Below, in pieces: positions 60,226-64,000 of a stretch of DNA of 64,000 nucleotides. The DNA is taken from NCBI GenBank assembly GCA_947172415.1, contig OX359195.1, forward strand, positions 5,183,501-5,247,500, read 5' to 3'. This stretch comes from Chondrosia reniformis. Its lineage: Eukaryota; Porifera; Demospongiae; Chondrillida; Chondrillidae. Made by a program: the position numbers and the translations under genes. A model generated the notes under the pieces. That model saw only the letters and a list, made by a program, of their open reading frames with translations, searched no databases and was not told the DNA's origin. Within the stretch, counting starts at the first letter, position 1; the number at the start of each line of letters is the position of its first letter.

Positions 60226-61270
60226 CGTAATACTATAAATGGCCGACCTTTAGTAAGTGTAAGAGTGAAAATGCGGTACTGTATATATTACTGAAACATT
60301 TCTTATACACATGGATATGCACTGTGTAGTACTTGATTGTTGTTGATGCAGTATCTATCCACATATATTATATGGATGTCGTTAAAGTGAAATTTTGCAG
60401 ATCGACGGCCAACGAAACTCCAAAGAAAAAAAGTTGGACCATACCGAACGCTACCATCCACGACGCTCAGAGGCCGGGATCGGTGGTAACGCTCTGCCGA
60501 GTTGAGCTTTGGGTGTCACTTGCGTGAGAAGAACCAGTTCTTCTCGATATGGCCGACTCATATGAATCCTTAAAGATATCAGATGCCAATCCCACATTAC
60601 GTGGAACCCCCCCGAAATCCGGATTATTGGTGAGCACGTCTCTATGGCACCAACCGATTAGGAGACAGCTTCAGAGTCTAAGCGCTACCAACCTCTATGG
60701 GAACCGCTACCACCATAGAGATGTGTCCAGGTAGGCCTACTTTATAAGGTTTTGCGCTTCTATTTAAACAAGAAAATTTCAAAAGGAAACGATTGTGGTT
60801 GGCGCAATTCCATACTTAAGAATAGGGTATTTGCGAGAAAAATGTAGTCAAATTATATCAAGTTAATTCGAGATGAGTGCATCGTTCCAAGCCATTTTAA
60901 AGGTATATCCAGTATTCGTGGTTCATCTAGAAACTGGGAAAAATAGATAGAATCCTGTAAGTGTCTTGATTGGCGGACGAGACCAACTTTTCTGGTCCCA
61001 TGTAAAACGATTTTAACGAGAGGTGTTCCGATATGAACGTAAACTGGTATAACCAGCCACACTCAATCTCAATTGCAGTAATAGCATAATGGCTACCTGC
61101 CTCTATGTAAAGACCTTCTGACAGCTGCGTTCTGGACTGTCCCTGCGTGTTTCTAGTTGCCCCATTCATGTCAAAACATTTTAACTAGGTATGCCAATAA
61201 TTTGCATAATAGTATCGCACGATATATATTATGCTACACCATTTAAGGTCGTATAGTAGAAATTTAATGT
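60225..61270 (+). repeat. 1.05-kb element of unknown type, copy 4
   Basis: The 61-codon frame is intact at 60549-60734. The opposing frame has lost a base near 61003, splitting it into two overlapping frames. It is otherwise nearly identical to copies 1 and 2. Confidence 0.85.
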
Positions 61271-62150
61271 ACATTAGAGTGCTGTAGCTCTGTCAAATGG
61301 AAAGATATGCAGCTCAAACTTAATGTCAGCATCAAATACATGTATGAAACATTACCAATGAGAATTTGAAATTATCATAAATCTTTACATTTGCCCTATC
61401 TCTCACCATCCATTAATTTGGTATTCCAGTATATGAATGTACATTTGGTGCTCTAATTCTGTCAAATGGAAAGATATGCAGCTCAAACTTAATGTCATAA
61501 TTCACAGACATGTATAAAATATTTCCAATGAGAATTTGAAAATTTTCATAAATCTTTACATTTGCCCTATCTCTCACCATACATAAATTTAGTATTCCAG
61601 TATATTAATGTACATTTGGTGCTCTAACTCTGTCAAATGGAAAGATATGAAGCTACAACTTGATGTCAGCATTCACAGACATATATGCAACATTTCCAAT
61701 GGGAATTTGAAATTTTCATAAATCTTTACATTTGCCCTATTTCTCACCATACATAAATTTAGTATTCCAGTATATTAATGTACATTTGGTGCTCTAACTC
61801 TGTCAAATGGAAAGATACGAAGCTCAAACTTGCTGTCAGCATTAACAGATATGTATAAAACATTAATTCCAATGAGAATTTGAAATTGTCATAAATTTTT
61901 ACATTTGCCTTACGTATCTCTCACCATACATTAACTTAACAAATGTACATTTAGTGCCGTAACTCTGTCAATTCAGTAAATATGAAGCTTAAACTTGGTA
62001 TCTACATTCATAGACATGTATGAAACATTTCCAAACAATTCTAGAAATTTTGATTTCTACATAAATTTGCCCTATCTCTCCCCATACATTAACTTAACAA
62101 ATGTACATTTAGTGCCGTAACTCTGTCAATTCGGTAAATATATATATATG
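61270..62150 (-). repeat. Satellite array, right block 3
   Basis: About five units; the last two are of the 158-base type ('AGTGCCGTAACTCTGTCAAT'), as in the left array. The array ends at a TATATA run near 62145. Confidence 0.93.
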
Positions 62151-62449
62151 ATAGTGCGAGGTCCGATATTTATCGCCTGTACTATATTAATGTCTATGAT
62201 CGATATTTTAACTTGGCCGGCTGTACTCTAAGTCTAATTCCTAACTCAAGAGAGATGTTTTTAAAGCAACTGTAACTCCAAAAATGATTTTTATTATATT
62301 GTAGGATATACTCTGTATATACGTACCTATATGACTAAGCCTGTTATTGTAAATGAGTTTAGAAAATTATATGAGATTGCGCTATTTTGCTACTTTATGT
62401 ACGTACACTACTTGATCTGACTTTTTTGTATTTTAACATTTGAAATGGC

Positions 62450-63060
62450 ATAAATAAAGTTGCAAGAATAGTGTAGCATAGATTGATAAAATCAAAAAGG
62501 AATGATGTCATACAAGGCATTTCATGCAGATTAGAAGTAACAAGATAGTCTAAAACTAAAGATGTTCAGCTTTTCTTTGATTTTATGTTCCACTTTGGTA
62601 ACTTCTGAGGTCTGTATAGCAAAATTGATGAAGTTATAGTATGTCAATGAAATATGAGATGAAGGAACTGTTACATTGACTATGGCCATGTTATATAATT
62701 TTACACATACGTATATACATTTAATACACTAAACTAGTAAGTATACTCAGCCATACATTCATATAAACAGAACCCATTTCTTTCCAACTTATACTGCCAT
62801 GTTTGAGATATTGGGGACTTGTGGTTTTATTATCATTTAAATTGTTATTAGAACTACAGTATACAGTGTATCTTACTCTTTCAAAATGACAGTAGCTTCA
62901 CTGGGCATTTTCTTTCCTCTTTTCAAAGGTGGCGAAGATGCTTCTCTAAATTCTTTTGAATCTCTGTCACTCAACTTGACCATGATAGGAGATGGTGGAG
63001 CTAAGGAACTCAAGTGGAATGTAATGTTCTGTGCCAAATCTGTCAGCAAAATGAAAAATG
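62450..63060. repeat. Segmental duplication, copy 2
   Basis: Counterpart of 51045-51860, same direction, about 11.2 kb away. Confidence 0.85.
62873..63039 (-). CDS. Putative terminal exon of an unidentified gene, copy 2
   Basis: Same frame as 51653-51819 ('FHLSSLAPPSPIMVKLSDR', ending 'ATVILKE'), with intact acceptor and stop. Its upstream exons, if any, would lie at higher coordinates, possibly beyond the window. Protein family unknown. Confidence 0.5.
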
Positions 63061-63489
63061 TTAGATTTGCTTATATATATACAACATGCAGAAAATACAT
63101 CTATTCATCAAGTCTATAAAAGAGGCTAATTAAATTTAGTGATAGCTTTGGATGAGGATGCAAGTGGATTCTCTTTATTCTACTGTTACAATGGCCCATA
63201 TGCATACGTACATATCATAAGCACTGAGTTTTATCATAGATCTGCAAGCATTGGACTGGAAACAGCACAATGATATTTAGCCATTACAGTAGTGCATCCT
63301 AAGGACTACTAAGTTGCTTATTAAATCATGATTAAGTCACATGGGGAGTTGAGTGATATGATATATTATATGATATAATACATGCTTATATACCATATAT
63401 GTATTCTAGTATGAGGCTGGATGCTGTAACTGTCATCTTCTGGTGTTCATTTTCAAACTTTTCTTCAAATCAAAAGTAATCTCTTACAT

Positions 63490-63900
63490 GAGACTATAAA
63501 GTAATTGGTTAATCCTTCAAATATTTCTAACAGTAAACATTATATTCAGTATAGGTACTTCTTGTCGATTGTGTTTAATTTCTTCTGAATCAGGAGTAGC
63601 CTTCTTCTTCACTCCAAGAATCTCATAAAGATTTTCACTATTAGAAGGCACATGTGTATACGTATATTAAACATACAATCAGTACATCATTAACAGATAT
63701 GTATAGGTAAACATACTTCTTATGCATATGCACATAACTGATAATCAAACCACAATTATTAACATCACGAGGAGAGAAAAAGGTGAATGAAGCATTTGCT
63801 AGGAAACCCTGTATAGCTGGTTATGACCACCAGTGCTCTACTACTTAGCTATAATTACCACAGAATTGCTCCATTCATGCTCCCCTTTTTATAACAACAA
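63490..63900 (-). pseudogene. Duplicated DNAJC5 exon 2 region, broken
   Basis: It matches 42535-42960, including the intronic SINE. The exon part (about 63575-63645) still shows the complement of 'GGAGTGAAGAAGAAGGCTAC'. It lacks about 18 bases at its 3' end, including the splice donor, has a small insertion, and lacks seven bases near its start. It cannot act as the original exon. Confidence 0.85.
63740..63900 (-). mobile_element. tRNA-derived SINE, duplicated copy
   Basis: Copy of the SINE at 42795, carried along in the duplicated segment; the A-box region reads 'ATAGCTAAGTAGTAGAGCAC' on the minus strand. Confidence 0.75.
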
Positions 63901-64000
63901 AAATAATAACTTCCACTCTTTAAATATTATACTAATTAGTGGAGATTATAATTATTATGCACAAACGTTATTCATCAACGAAAAATATAATATTACATCA

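Overview
The window is animal nuclear DNA, most likely from a demosponge (Amphimedon-like; an inference from gene content, not from a database match). It is AT-rich. Genes are compact and intron-rich with GT/AG junctions, and donors often read GTACGT or GTAAGT. Introns and spacers are full of TACGTA motifs, minisatellites, MITEs and tRNA-derived SINEs. I rebuilt the spliced genes by hand from frame, splice sites, exon phases and protein-family motifs. The main models sum to whole codons.

Layout. (1) About 3.5-16.9 kb, minus strand: a FAN1-type DNA-repair nuclease (15 proposed exons). A Tigger-like transposon, SINEs and a long (AC)n tract lie in its introns, and a damaged copy of one of its exons lies at 0.25-0.42 kb. 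(2) 17.7-29.7 kb, plus strand: a 13-exon, about 1283-residue M16 (insulysin/nardilysin-like) zinc protease with an N-terminal membrane anchor and a Ser/Thr/Pro stalk, head to head with FAN1. Its intron 4 is a 1.7-kb, 23-bp minisatellite that starts at the splice donor. (3) 30.9-43.2 kb, minus strand: a tight run of four genes: a PLAC8/cornifelin-type protein, two tandem START-domain lipid-transfer proteins with matching exon lengths, and a cysteine-string protein (DNAJC5 type).

(4) 43.5-62.2 kb: a repeat-rich accessory region. Satellites of about 158 and 170 bp alternate with four copies of an unidentified 1.05-kb element, in opposite orientation on the two sides. Between the arms lie two intronless paralogues encoding anchored extracellular proteins of a family common in sponges and cnidarians, plus two decayed non-LTR retrotransposons. 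The paralogues share a sharply bounded, nearly identical 279-bp tract, which looks like gene conversion. (5) 62.2-64.0 kb: duplicated pieces of sequence seen earlier, including a broken copy of DNAJC5 exon 2.

No single pathway joins these genes. The most unusual signals are minisatellites grown from or across splice donors, the composite satellite/element array, the mosaic paralogues, and repeated duplication of exon-sized fragments.
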